From Ignatzschineria sp. F8392 (GTDB lineage Bacteria > Pseudomonadota > Gammaproteobacteria > Cardiobacteriales > Wohlfahrtiimonadaceae): a DNA stretch of 64,000 nt. Location of the stretch: assembly GCF_002252045.1 (NCBI RefSeq), contig NZ_NEFF01000001.1, forward strand, positions 310,001-374,000, given 5' to 3'. The position numbers and the translations under genes are program-made. Of this stretch, positions 36,797 through 45,695 are shown piece by piece. Positions within the stretch are counted from its first letter, which is position 1. Each line of letters starts with the position of its first letter. The notes below the pieces were generated by a model. That model was not told the origin of the DNA. It was given only the letters and a program-made list of their open reading frames with translations, and ran no database searches.

Positions 36797-37584
36797 TGAA
36801 AAAAGTATTAATACATCCAACCGCAGTGATCGATCCTTCTGCAAAATTGCATGAGAGTGTGGAAGTTGGACCTTATTGCGTTATTGGACCTGATGTAACG
36901 ATTGGTAAAGATACCGTTTTGACTTCTCATGTTGTGATTCAAGGGCCCACAACGATTGGTGAGGGGAATACCTTCTATCAGTTCTGCTCGATTGGTGAAG
37001 TGCCACAGGACAAGAAGTTTAAAGCGGGAGATAAGGTCTTTCTAGAGATCGGTGATCGCAATACGATACGGGAATATGTCAGTATCAGTCGCGGAACGAT
37101 CCAAGATAATGCTGTGACAAAGATCGGTGATGATAACTGGATTATGGCAACATGTCATATTGCTCATGATTGCATCGTGGGAAGTCGTACTATCTTTGCA
37201 AATGGTGCCTCTTTAGCAGGTCATGCCGTGATAGAAGATGATGTCATTCTCGGTGGCTATTCGATGATCTATCAACGCTGCCGTATTGGTGAAGGTGCAA
37301 TTACAGGGTTCTCTTCCGGTATTCATCGGAATGTTCCTCCTTTTGTAACTGCCGCAGGATATCGTGCAGTTCCATCAGGAATTAACTCAGAAGGCTTGCG
37401 TCGAAGAGGGTTCTCGCCTGAAGCGATTAAGGCAACGAAAGATGCTTATAAAGCGCTCTACCGGCAAGATCTCTCTCTTCAAGATGCGATCTTAAAGATT
37501 AAAGAGTTAGCAGTAGATGCCCCTCATCTTGAGAAGATGGTGAAGTTCTTAGAAGAGACGGAAGATCGCGGTATTATCCGTTAG
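36796..37584 (+). CDS. lpxA: UDP-N-acetylglucosamine acyltransferase
   Basis: First enzyme of lipid A synthesis, attaching 3-hydroxyacyl to the 3-OH of UDP-GlcNAc. The 262 residues form a left-handed beta-helix from IHPTAVIDPSAKL, with the catalytic-base region CHIAHDCIVG (about 121-130), the GAITGFSSGIHRNVPPF segment and a C-terminal helical domain. It is immediately downstream of fabZ; lpxB follows only after a 471 bp gap. Confidence 0.98.
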   Translation: MKKVLIHPTAVIDPSAKLHESVEVGPYCVIGPDVTIGKDTVLTSHVVIQGPTTIGEGNTFYQFCSIGEVPQDKKFKAGDKVFLEIGDRNTIREYVSISRGTIQDNAVTKIGDDNWIMATCHIAHDCIVGSRTIFANGASLAGHAVIEDDVILGGYSMIYQRCRIGEGAITGFSSGIHRNVPPFVTAAGYRAVPSGINSEGLRRRGFSPEAIKATKDAYKALYRQDLSLQDAILKIKELAVDAPHLEKMVKFLEETEDRGIIR

Positions 37585-38055
37585 TTGCTGACAAGAGATA
37601 TCAGTTCAGAGAGTAGATTAAAAGAGGCTTAGTTCTCTTACTTTAATGACCTTTTGGGTACTTAATGAATGATGTTTAATAATTAATAATTAATAATTAA
37701 TAATTAATAATGACACTTAATAGAGGAGAAGCGAAAGAGAGATCTTGTAGCTATTTCGATATCTATTAGGTGTTTTTCTTTTTCTTGTTTCTCGATTTCT
37801 TATTTCTCTATTTTTTTAATAAGATCGATAGCATCAAAATTGATAGTGGTAGATAGAATTTATAGCGATTGTAGATTTTTTAGAGTGCTTGAGGTTTGTA
37901 AAATATATCGAGCGTATCGAAGTTGTAGCATAAAATTGTGAAGTAGATAAAGTTGTAAACTATTGCAAGCTATAACGATGAAAACTAGTGATAAGGTAGG
38001 CCTAAACTGAGAGAAGTAATGAGAGTCGGTAGAGAGATAAATCGAGGAGATAGAG
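37585..38055. other. Expanded intergenic region between lpxA and lpxB
   Basis: This 471 bp, very AT-rich gap lies where most Gammaproteobacteria have lpxA and lpxB touching. It contains a 7 bp array (37677-37711) and T-rich low-complexity sequence (37755-37830). No credible ORF or terminator was seen. A separate promoter for lpxB-rnhB may be here. Confidence 0.6.
37677..37711. repeat. 7 bp tandem array TAATAAT (5 copies)
   Basis: Five perfect head-to-tail copies of TAATAAT occupy 37677-37711 in the lpxA-lpxB gap. Perfect copies suggest a recent expansion or active slippage. Confidence 0.9.
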
Positions 38056-39285
38056 ATGAGTAGAGTAGATGATCGTGAACCAGAAGTACTTGGTCGAACT
38101 TCGATAGAAGTTAATTTAGAGGAGCAAACACCTCTGTTTATGCTCGTTGCCGGTGAACTATCAGGAGATCTCTTAGGCGGTGGACTGATAACATCACTCA
38201 AAGAGAGCTACCCCAATGCGCATTTTTTCGGTATTGGGGGACCGATGATGATTGAAGCGGGTTTAGAATCGATTGTCCCTATAGAATCACTCTCTATCAT
38301 GGGACTTGTAGAGGTTCTCAAAGAGTTACCTAAACTCCTTAAGATTAAAGCGGAATTGGTCACTGTGGCAAAAGAGCGCCGACCTCTCTGTTTTATTGGT
38401 ATCGATGCTCCTGATTTTAATCTTCGTTTGGCAAAGTCTCTCAAAGCGCTTGATATTACTACATTTCAATATGTCTCACCTTCGGTTTGGGTTTGGCGAG
38501 AAGGGCGTGTTAAACAGATTCGGAAATATATCGATCGTGTATTAACCCTCTTTCCTTTTGAGGTGGAGTTCTATCAAAAACATCAAGTGGATAGTATCTG
38601 TGTTGGTCATCGTCTAGGGGGTGAGATTCCTTTGGAGATCGATCGTGCTTCTGCAAAAGTAGCATTAGATCTTCCTCAAGAAAGGGAGTATTTAGCAATA
38701 TTGCCGGGAAGCCGTCGAGGAGAGATTAATCGATTATTACCCCTCTTTTTAGAGAGTCTCCCCTTGATTTTAAAGCGTTCCCCTACATTAGAGTTTCTAA
38801 TACCGGCAGCAACTCCAAAAATTTATCAGATGATTCAGAGTGCCCTATGGGAGCTTCCCTTCGAATTACGGGAGAAGGTGCATCTATTTCAGGGGCGTTC
38901 ACGTGAGATTATGAGTGCTTCAAAGGGAGTTCTATTAGCTTCGGGAACCGCTGCTTTAGAGGCGATGTTGTTGAAGCGATTGATGGTTGTCTGTTATCGG
39001 TTTAATGCTATTACTGCATGGTTAGCACCTAAAATCGTAAAAATTTCCCATTTTTCACTTCCCAATATATTAGCAAAAGAGCCCCTTGTAACGGAGCTTT
39101 TCCAACAGGAGGTCACGCCAGAGAGGATTGCTTTAGAAGTTGGGGAAATCTTGAAAGAGAGTCCTGAAAATAGTGAGAAATTAGCACAATTTAACGAGAT
39201 GCATCTCTCATTACGCCTCGATTCTGATCAAGTGGCAAAAGAGGCTGTTATCTCCCTTTTAAAAGAGCGAGGGCTTCTCTTATGA
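38056..39285 (+). CDS. lpxB: Lipid-A-disaccharide synthase
   Basis: Glycosyltransferase (GT19) joining UDP-diacylglucosamine and lipid X on the inner-membrane surface. The 409 residues contain [15 protein letters not shown] (about 31-45), [12 protein letters not shown], the [11 protein letters not shown] motif, LPGSRRGEI and [11 protein letters not shown]. The ATG has GAGGAG 6 nt upstream. The N-terminus is about 20 residues longer than usual, so a later start is possible though none is obvious. Overlaps rnhB by 4 nt. Confidence 0.95.
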   Translation: MSRVDDREPEVLGRTSIEVNLEEQTPLFMLVAGELSGDLLGGGLITSLKESYPNAHFFGIGGPMMIEAGLESIVPIESLSIMGLVEVLKELPKLLKIKAELVTVAKERRPLCFIGIDAPDFNLRLAKSLKALDITTFQYVSPSVWVWREGRVKQIRKYIDRVLTLFPFEVEFYQKHQVDSICVGHRLGGEIPLEIDRASAKVALDLPQEREYLAILPGSRRGEINRLLPLFLESLPLILKRSPTLEFLIPAATPKIYQMIQSALWELPFELREKVHLFQGRSREIMSASKGVLLASGTAALEAMLLKRLMVVCYRFNAITAWLAPKIVKISHFSLPNILAKEPLVTELFQQEVTPERIALEVGEILKESPENSEKLAQFNEMHLSLRLDSDQVAKEAVISLLKERGLLL

Positions 39286-39914
39286 TAAAGTCAGAAGATC
39301 AGCAACTAGGACTCTTTCCGGAAGAGGATTTTGTAGGTTTAGTTGCCGGTGTTGATGAGGCGGGCAGAGGGCCACTCTGTGGTGATGTTTATGCTGCTGC
39401 AGTGATATTAGACCCTGATTGTCCTATTAAGGGGCTTGATGATTCTAAGAAGTTGAGTGAGAAGCGCCGGGCTATTTTAGCTTCCGAGATCAAAGAGAAA
39501 GCATTAGCATGGGCCATTGCCAGTAGCTCCGTTGCAGAAATTGATGAGATCAATATTCTACAAGCAACACTATTAGCGATGCGTCGTGCTGTAACTGCAC
39601 TCTCTATTCAGCCTCAGTTACTTCGAGTTGATGGGAATCAAGATCCGAAAAGTGATGTGCCGGCAATTACGATCATCAAGGGGGACGCTCTCTTTGCAGA
39701 GATTAGTGCGGCCTCTATTTTAGCAAAAGATGCGCGTGATCAATCGATGTATGAAGCGGATCAAGACTATCCGCAATATGGGTTTGGTCAACATAAAGGG
39801 TATGGGACAAAGGCGCACTTAGCAGCTTTAGCGCAATATGGGGTAACACCGCTCCATCGCACCTCTTTTGTCCCAATTAAACGCTTGATTGAGAAAGCGG
39901 AAGTTAGGGATTGA
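39282..39914 (+). CDS. rnhB: Ribonuclease HII
   Basis: Removes RNA from RNA-DNA hybrids, including single ribonucleotides in DNA. The 210 residues contain [20 protein letters not shown] (about 23-42, catalytic Asp and Glu), [15 protein letters not shown], the third Asp motif [12 protein letters not shown] and [10 protein letters not shown]. It overlaps lpxB by 4 nt, the standard lpxB-rnhB pairing; a second RNase H, rnhA, is at 47956. Confidence 0.98.
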   Translation: MIKSEDQQLGLFPEEDFVGLVAGVDEAGRGPLCGDVYAAAVILDPDCPIKGLDDSKKLSEKRRAILASEIKEKALAWAIASSSVAEIDEINILQATLLAMRRAVTALSIQPQLLRVDGNQDPKSDVPAITIIKGDALFAEISAASILAKDARDQSMYEADQDYPQYGFGQHKGYGTKAHLAALAQYGVTPLHRTSFVPIKRLIEKAEVRD

Positions 39915-39976
39915 TAAAAGACAACCCTTGGAAAACATAGTAGAATAGTGAAGAGTTATTGAGAGAAAGGTCAAAA

Positions 39977-40528
39977 ATGAAAAACGCTAAATGGATCGAT
40001 TTTGTTGTAGGACTATTTGTCATAAGTGGCATTGTGGCATTTGCTTGGCTCGCTTTTAATGCCAGTAATGCGACAACAGGTTTAAGAGGAGGGAAACCGA
40101 TCTATGTTACTGCCTCATTTACCAATATTGGCTCATTAAAGGTGAAAGCACCGGTGATGATCTCAGGTGTTCGTGTTGGGCAGGTGAATGGAATTGCATT
40201 GGACCCTCACAATTATGAGGCGGTTGTCACTTTAGCATTAGATAGCTCAGTGCCCATTCCGCAAGATACCATAGCCGCAATTAATACTTCAGGTTTAGTC
40301 GGAGAGCAATATATTGCATTAGATCCGGGTGGATCTGAGAAAGATCTCACCAATGGTGATCGTATTCGTATGACCCAAGATGCATTTGTTATGGAGCGGT
40401 TGATCGGGCAGTTAATGGCCTCTTTTGGCGGAAGTAAAGGAGATACTTCAGAGGTTACGCCGGAAGAGAGCTCTAATAGTAATAGTGGTAATAGTGGTGG
40501 TTTTAAGCCCGGATCACTTTTAGATTAA
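39977..40528 (+). CDS. mlaD: Outer membrane lipid asymmetry protein MlaD
   Basis: Substrate-binding MCE-domain protein that passes phospholipids between the periplasmic carrier MlaC and the inner-membrane MlaFEDB transporter. The 183 residues have one N-terminal transmembrane helix (WIDFVVGLFVISGIVAFAWLAF, about 5-26) and a single MCE domain (about 40-120, FTNIGSLKVKAPVMISGVRVGQV), followed by VMERLIGQLM and a Ser/Asn/Gly tail. ATG 39977 was chosen over an in-frame TTG 18 nt upstream because GAAAGG precedes it and the helix then starts normally. mlaE, mlaF, mlaC and mlaB are not adjacent. Confidence 0.9.
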   Translation: MKNAKWIDFVVGLFVISGIVAFAWLAFNASNATTGLRGGKPIYVTASFTNIGSLKVKAPVMISGVRVGQVNGIALDPHNYEAVVTLALDSSVPIPQDTIAAINTSGLVGEQYIALDPGGSEKDLTNGDRIRMTQDAFVMERLIGQLMASFGGSKGDTSEVTPEESSNSNSGNSGGFKPGSLLD

Positions 40529-40566
40529 GATCTTAAATATGATTGAACGATTGAACGATTGGAAAG

Positions 40567-40590
40567 GGCGGGAAAATTATCCCGCCTTTA
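40567..40590 (+). terminator. Terminator after mlaD
   Basis: The stem GGCGGGA/TCCCGCC (40567-40573 with 40580-40586) has a 6 nt loop and is followed by TTTAT. It lies 39 bp past the mlaD stop. Confidence 0.65.
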
Positions 40591-40718
40591 TGCTGATAGT
40601 CCGTTGATTGTCTATTGGTTGTCTATTGGTTATCTACCTAAAAGTGATGATTCGATCTCCCCATTTCAGTAGGCTTAATGGACTCAATGGACTCAATAGA
40701 GGAAACTCAAGTGATCAA

Positions 40719-41435
40719 ATGTTAGAGAGAAGAGAAGAGTTAGGTCGAACCTTAGCCGTTGTCCTCAATAAGCGCTCATTTAAAGAGTCTGGTTTTTTGG
40801 TGGATCTCTTTACTCTTGAGTATGGACGAATTACATTACTCACACGAGGAAGAGCGAATCCAAAGCGCCCTTTGCACCATTTAGAGCTCTTCTCTTATAG
40901 CGATTGGCATCTCAAAGAGGGGCGCGTTTTTCATTTTGCGCATGAGGTGGATCTTCTTTATACCTTCTCGTTGAAGGGGCGTGAAATATGGACTGCTTAC
41001 TATCTCAATGAGTTACTATTGCGATTGATGCCAAAGCATCAACCTGCGCCGGAGTTATTTCAGGTCTATCAAGAAGTTCTCGCTGCCTTAGCGGAGGATG
41101 TTGAGGATATCTCTCCCTATCTGCGCCATTTTGAGCGCTCTCTTTTAGCCTATTTAGGAATCCTCCCCGATCTCTTTTATGACGCTGCCGGCGATCCGAT
41201 CAATTCTCAGAAAAGCTATTATCTCTCCCATGAGGAGGGGGTATTGCCTATTGAATTTCCTGGAACTTTTAAGATTTCAGGCTCCGTGATTCTGAAGATT
41301 GCAGAAGAGGAGACGTTAGTCGGGGAGGAAGCTCTGATCTATCGTAATATGATGCGCTATCTTTTAGCCCCCCTCATTGGCGATAAGCCCCTGCAATCGC
41401 GAATTTGGATGCAGAGGCTCTATCGAAAGCGCTAA
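40719..41435 (+). CDS. recO: DNA repair protein RecO
   Basis: Recombination mediator that with RecR loads RecA onto SSB-covered single-stranded DNA. The 238-residue form has an N-terminal OB fold (RTLAVVLNKRSFKESGFLVDLFTLEYGRITLLTRG) and a helical C-terminal region; zinc-finger cysteines are not evident, as in many Gammaproteobacteria. The start is uncertain. ATG 40719 gives the normal RecO N-terminus but has a distant AGAGGA (about 16 nt). In-frame starts further up (e.g. 40647) would add residues encoded by short repeats (GLNGLN). Confidence 0.87.
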   Translation: MLERREELGRTLAVVLNKRSFKESGFLVDLFTLEYGRITLLTRGRANPKRPLHHLELFSYSDWHLKEGRVFHFAHEVDLLYTFSLKGREIWTAYYLNELLLRLMPKHQPAPELFQVYQEVLAALAEDVEDISPYLRHFERSLLAYLGILPDLFYDAAGDPINSQKSYYLSHEEGVLPIEFPGTFKISGSVILKIAEEETLVGEEALIYRNMMRYLLAPLIGDKPLQSRIWMQRLYRKR

Positions 41436-41483
41436 TCGAGTAAGGCTATCTCTCTATATGATTGCATACATCTATAAGCGATG

Positions 41484-42311
41484 TTAAGAAAGAGCCTCTT
41501 TTGCCGCATTTTTCTCATCCTCTTCTCGCCGTTTAGTGAGATAGAGATTGATGAGTGTTACCAAAAATACAATGGTGGCAACGATGCCTATCATAAGAGT
41601 CGAGAGAGCATTGATATTAGGGCTTACGCCGAGGCGCGCTTTTGAATAGATCCAGATAGGAAGCGTTGTTCCGCCCGGACCTGTTGTAAAGGTAGCAATC
41701 ACTAAATCATCGAGTGAGAGGGTAAAAGAGAGTAACCATCCCGATATAATTGCAGGAAAGATCATCGGGAGCGTGATATAGAAAAAGGTTCTAATACCAT
41801 CTGCACCAAGATCCATAGCGGCCTCTTCAATGTGGCGATCAAATCCTGTTAGGCGAGATTGAACAACAACAACGACATAACACATTGTAAAGGTGATATG
41901 GGCAATCATCATTGTGAAAAAGCCAGTACTAAATTTAAGTGCGACAAAGGTTAATCCAAGAGAGCTACCCATAATAATTTCAGGCATCACCATAGGGGCA
42001 TAGGTAATGCCGGAGAAGAGTGTTTTACCTTTAAAGCGTCTAAACTTAACGAGTGCAAAAGCCGCCATCGTTCCAAGTACCACCGCAAAAGTGGAGGTTG
42101 ATACTGCTAATAATAGGCTCGTTTTAGTCGCGGACCAGATCCCTTCTTGCTCAAAGAGATCGCTATACCATTTTGTCGAAAATCCGGACCAGACGGTGAC
42201 TAATTTCGATTCATTAAAGCTATAGACGATCACCAAAATAATGGGGGTATAGAGGAATATGAGTCCCAATATGAGTGCAGTCCAGTTCAGGGCAGTCATC
42301 TTTTTTCTCAT
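41484..42311 (-). CDS. potI: Polyamine ABC transporter permease, PotI-like
   Basis: Inner-membrane permease subunit of a putrescine/spermidine importer. The 275 residues have six predicted helices and the EAA loop EEAAMDLGADGIRTFFYITLPMI (about 183-205). Similarity to PotI is strong in YTPIILVIVYSFNESKLVTVWSGFSTKWY and in SLDDLVIATFTTGPGGTTLPI. It follows potH by 8 bp; no substrate-binding gene follows on the minus strand before recO (opposite strand). Confidence 0.92.
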   Translation of the reverse strand: MRKKMTALNWTALILGLIFLYTPIILVIVYSFNESKLVTVWSGFSTKWYSDLFEQEGIWSATKTSLLLAVSTSTFAVVLGTMAAFALVKFRRFKGKTLFSGITYAPMVMPEIIMGSSLGLTFVALKFSTGFFTMMIAHITFTMCYVVVVVQSRLTGFDRHIEEAAMDLGADGIRTFFYITLPMIFPAIISGWLLSFTLSLDDLVIATFTTGPGGTTLPIWIYSKARLGVSPNINALSTLMIGIVATIVFLVTLINLYLTKRREEDEKNAAKEALS

Positions 42312-42319
42312 AACAGCTC

Positions 42320-43339
42320 CTAATTAAATTGTTTCGCTTGAATGCGATTAAAGATATAGATGGGAATAATCACAATGAGTAGCAAAATAACAGAGATTGC
42401 AGAGACTAAGGGGAGATTCATCCCTTGGAGATAGGTATCATAAAGCACCTTTCCTATCATTGTGACATTTGAGCCACCTAAGAGATCGGGAATGACAAAC
42501 TCGCCGATTGCAGGAATAAAGACTAAGAAACAGCCGGCAAGAACCCCGGGAAGGGAGAGGCGAAAGGTGATCTGCCAAAATGTTTTGAGAGGGGGGGAAC
42601 CGAGGTCAAGCGCCGCCTCCACTAATGTATTATCAATTTTGATGAGTGTAGCAAAGAGCGGAAGAATCATAAAAGGGAGATAGCCATAGACAATTCCGAT
42701 ATAGACCGCTAAATCTGTGTGAAGAATATGGAGAGTCACTGGGGAAGTAGGATCGATGAGTCCAATCCCCATTCCAACCCAATTGATAAAATTATTGAGC
42801 ACTCCCGTCGGTGATAAGATTGTGATCCAAGCGTAGATACGAATCAAAAAAGAGGTCCAAAAGGGGAGAATTACCAACATTACCAAGAAGAGCTGCCATT
42901 TTTTAGAAGCGCGAGACATCGCAAGCGCAATAGGGTAACCAATGAGCAATGTCAGAAGTGTTGAGAAAAAGGCGATCTTCACGCTATTGAGATAGGCGTG
43001 AATATAGATCTTATCTTCCCACAATTCGAGATAATTTTGAAAATTGATAGTAATTTGCAGTAAGCCATCATCGATCCATTCCATTAGATCGGAGAAGGGC
43101 GGGGAGGCGATCTCTGCTTCTGTAAAGCTGATTCGTAGAATAATCAGAAAGGGAATTAAGAAGAAGAGAATAAGCCATAAAAATGGCGTACCAATTAAGA
43201 ATCGATGGCTATGACCTAAACCAACGATAAAGCGATAAGGGGGAAAGCGGAGCAAGCGGCGATGGGTAAAATTGAGCCGGGAGACGATCTCCGCCATGAT
43301 GCCGGTAAAAGTTCCGACCTCTTGTTGACGATGGGGCAT
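42320..43339 (-). CDS. potH: Polyamine ABC transporter permease, PotH-like
   Basis: Second permease subunit, 339 residues, six helices, EAA loop VEAALDLGSPPLKTFWQITF. Resembles PotH in LPFWTSFLIRIYAWITIL, ILHTDLAVYIGIVYGYLPFMILPL and IPAIGEFVIPDLLGGSNV. The N-terminus carries about 40 residues before the first helix, and a later start cannot be excluded. Located between potG and potI. Confidence 0.92.
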   Translation of the reverse strand: MPHRQQEVGTFTGIMAEIVSRLNFTHRRLLRFPPYRFIVGLGHSHRFLIGTPFLWLILFFLIPFLIILRISFTEAEIASPPFSDLMEWIDDGLLQITINFQNYLELWEDKIYIHAYLNSVKIAFFSTLLTLLIGYPIALAMSRASKKWQLFLVMLVILPFWTSFLIRIYAWITILSPTGVLNNFINWVGMGIGLIDPTSPVTLHILHTDLAVYIGIVYGYLPFMILPLFATLIKIDNTLVEAALDLGSPPLKTFWQITFRLSLPGVLAGCFLVFIPAIGEFVIPDLLGGSNVTMIGKVLYDTYLQGMNLPLVSAISVILLLIVIIPIYIFNRIQAKQFN

Positions 43340-43363
43340 TGTCCAACCTCCATAAGTTAAAGA

Positions 43364-44503
43364 TTAAGAGATGAGTACAATTCCTGAATCTTCAGTAAAA
43401 CTCACATAGACACGATCTTCATGGGTAATTCTCTGTTCAATAATGCGCGTATCATTCATCTGTGAGACAGTGATCATTTTCTCATTATCGAGTTTGACAT
43501 GATAGATTGAGACATTTCCCATATAACCAATATCCCATACCTCTCCTTGAAGACAGTTATAATGCGCCTTTTCTGGAGGTGTTAATGAGATATCGAGCTT
43601 TTCAGGACGAACAGCAACCCATGCTTGAGATCCTACCGTAGCACCCACCCCTTGCGCACAGATAAGCGGGGTTGGAGCTTCAAAGCTCTCAACAGTTGTT
43701 TCAGTCGATGAGATCTCTGAGATAACCCCTTCAAAGATATTGACATCACCAATAAACTCCGCAACATAACGGGAGTTCGGGAATTCATAGATCTCTGCAG
43801 GTGTTGCAACTTGTGCTAAGCAGCCTGAATCCATTACCGCAATACGGCTAGAGACAGTCATCGCTTCTTCTTGATCATGTGTGACGATAATAAAGGTGAT
43901 GCCGAGCTCTTCCTGAATAGTCATCAGCTCAAATTGGGTCTGCTCTCGTAATCGTTTATCGAGTGCGCCTAATGGCTCATCTAGGAGCAGCAACTTTGGT
44001 TTTTTAACAATACTTCTTGCAAGCGCTACACGTTGTCTCTGTCCGCCAGAGAGCTGATGCGGTTTCCGTTTAGCAAAGCGTTCCATCTGTACAAGCTCTA
44101 ACATCTGTTGTACTCGCTTGCGAATCTCGGGTTTTTTAACTTTATCCTGCTTTAAACCAAAAGCGATATTATCTTCCACCGTCATGTGTGGAAAGAGCGC
44201 GTAGCTTTGGAACATCATATTAACAGGGCGTTCATAAGGAGGAATTTTAGACATATCCTCGCCTTCTAAGAGAATCTTTCCTGATGTAGGCGTTTCAAAG
44301 CCGGCAAGCATCCTCAGAAGCGTTGTCTTCCCACAGCCAGATGGTCCCAATAGGGAGAAAAATTCCCCTTTATAGATATCGAGCGAAATATGATCAACCG
44401 CAAGGTGATCATCATAACGTTTAACGATATCGGTAATTTCAACATGGGGAACAGAGTTGGGATCACGCCAAGGTTCATTCTTGTGTAAACGGCTTTGTTG
44501 CAT
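43364..44503 (-). CDS. potG: Polyamine ABC transporter ATP-binding protein, PotG/PotA-like
   Basis: Cytosolic ATPase that powers the PotH-PotI importer. Walker A GPSGCGKTT, Q-loop FQSYALFPHMTV, signature LSGGQRQRVALARS, Walker B LLLLDEPLGALD and the H-loop THDQEEAM are all present, followed by a C-terminal TOBE-type regulatory domain. The start at 44503 (379 residues, MQQSRLHK) is preferred because GGAGGCG lies 5 nt upstream. The in-frame ATG at 44518 would place this ribosome-binding site inside the gene. PotA of the spermidine system is the alternative; the two permeases favour the PotGHI type. Confidence 0.92.
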   Translation of the reverse strand: MQQSRLHKNEPWRDPNSVPHVEITDIVKRYDDHLAVDHISLDIYKGEFFSLLGPSGCGKTTLLRMLAGFETPTSGKILLEGEDMSKIPPYERPVNMMFQSYALFPHMTVEDNIAFGLKQDKVKKPEIRKRVQQMLELVQMERFAKRKPHQLSGGQRQRVALARSIVKKPKLLLLDEPLGALDKRLREQTQFELMTIQEELGITFIIVTHDQEEAMTVSSRIAVMDSGCLAQVATPAEIYEFPNSRYVAEFIGDVNIFEGVISEISSTETTVESFEAPTPLICAQGVGATVGSQAWVAVRPEKLDISLTPPEKAHYNCLQGEVWDIGYMGNVSIYHVKLDNEKMITVSQMNDTRIIEQRITHEDRVYVSFTEDSGIVLIS

Positions 44504-44952
44504 AAGCGCCTCCGGCATTTTATTAAAGAGAGATTCCCTTTAAAAATGGTGAATAGGAAAAGGACAATAAAGGCTTCTTATCTCGCGGGGAGCGAAGGCT
44601 GAATTCTAGAGCGTTTTATAGAGCGGATCAAGCCTTTTTAAAATTAAAGCAGTCGGAGCATTCCGATTCTCTACTGATCCTGCACTCTAATCTGCTTAAA
44701 GAGATCATTTTAACATGCTTAACAGAGGGTTAGGGGATAAATCCTAAGGAGATGATCAAATTGTTTTTCCACCGCTATTTTTCACCTCGATTTTTTCACT
44801 TCTATCACTTCTATTGTTCTATCTCTATCTTTTACCTATCTACTATTTGTTTAGTTTATCTTTTCGATCAGATGGTTTGTTGTTTTATAAAAAAATCTCC
44901 CCATTTGGGGAGATTAGTCATACGTAATTTAGTATAAGTTGTGATTTGAAAT
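44504..44952. other. Intergenic region between nitroreductase and polyamine transporter
   Basis: This 449 bp gap on the minus strand holds a strong terminator for the nitroreductase gene (44889-44915) and presumably the promoter of potG-H-I. A plus-strand frame at 44752-44937 encodes only a Phe/Tyr-rich low-complexity peptide and is not believed to be a gene. Confidence 0.55.
44889..44915 (-). terminator. Terminator after the nitroreductase gene
   Basis: Perfect 9 bp arms AATCTCCCC (44894-44902) and GGGGAGATT (44907-44915) with a 4 nt loop. Read on the minus strand the stem is followed by a run of T (complement of 44889-44895). It lies 37 bp past the stop codon. Confidence 0.85.
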
Positions 44953-45600
44953 TTAGAGAACAGTGAATAACTCTTTGAAAGGAAGGCGAGATTTAGGAAG
45001 CTTGGCATTGAAATCATCCGGGCTGCGATATCCTAAGGAGGCGATCACGACACTTCTAAAACCTTTCTCTTTTAAGTTGAAGATCTCATCGAGCTTTTTC
45101 GGATCAAATCCCTCAATAGGCGTTGAATCGATTTCGATTGCCGCCGCGGCAAAGAGTAGATTACCTAAAGCAATATAGACTTGACGATCCTGCCACTGAT
45201 GGAGCATCTCTGCGCTATCGCTATTGAGATCGACAAAGTATTGGCGTCCCTTATCATTAGCCTCTTTCATCCCCTCTTCAGGAAATCTCTGATCGCTCTC
45301 TTCTTGATCGACGATCTTAGTTAAGTAGCTTCGGGGCATCTCGTTGCGCGCAAGAAAGATCACAACATGGGAAGCATCTTTAACGCGAGGTTGGTTGAAC
45401 TCAAAAATCGCAGGTAATGCACGCTCTTTCGCCTCATCAGATTCTAGGACTAGAAAGTGCCAAGGTTGGGAGTTAACTGATGAGGGGGAGTTACGAAGCA
45501 CTGAGTAGAGATGCTCCATCGCCTCTTTAGGAATTTTTTTATGAGGATCGTAAGCTTTACAGGTATAGCGATTTTCAGAAATTTCTGCAACAAACTTCAT
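44953..45600 (-). CDS. NfsB-type nitroreductase family protein
   Basis: FMN-dependent, NAD(P)H-using reductase of 215 residues. FMN-contact motifs: ENRYTCKAYDPHKKIP with the phosphate-binding Arg/Lys (about 9-24), RNSPSSVNSQPWHFLVLES (about 36-54) and the C-terminal region with IASLGYRS. Length and pattern resemble E. coli NfsB, the oxygen-insensitive nitroreductase and dihydropteridine reductase; the natural substrate is not known. It has its own terminator and lies downstream of rimO on the same strand. Confidence 0.88.
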   Translation of the reverse strand: MKFVAEISENRYTCKAYDPHKKIPKEAMEHLYSVLRNSPSSVNSQPWHFLVLESDEAKERALPAIFEFNQPRVKDASHVVIFLARNEMPRSYLTKIVDQEESDQRFPEEGMKEANDKGRQYFVDLNSDSAEMLHQWQDRQVYIALGNLLFAAAAIEIDSTPIEGFDPKKLDEIFNLKEKGFRSVVIASLGYRSPDDFNAKLPKSRLPFKELFTVL

Positions 45601-45695
45601 TTTTGACTCCTTTTAAGTGATATCTGTTATTAAGACTGTCCTGGTGAAGAGGGCAACTCAGTCGTAGTGGTAGCAGTGATGGTCACTCTATCTGA

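Noticed and set aside
44752-44937. 61-residue plus-strand ORF rich in Phe and Tyr
   Set aside because: Low-complexity composition, no recognisable family, overlaps the nitroreductase terminator, so probably chance.
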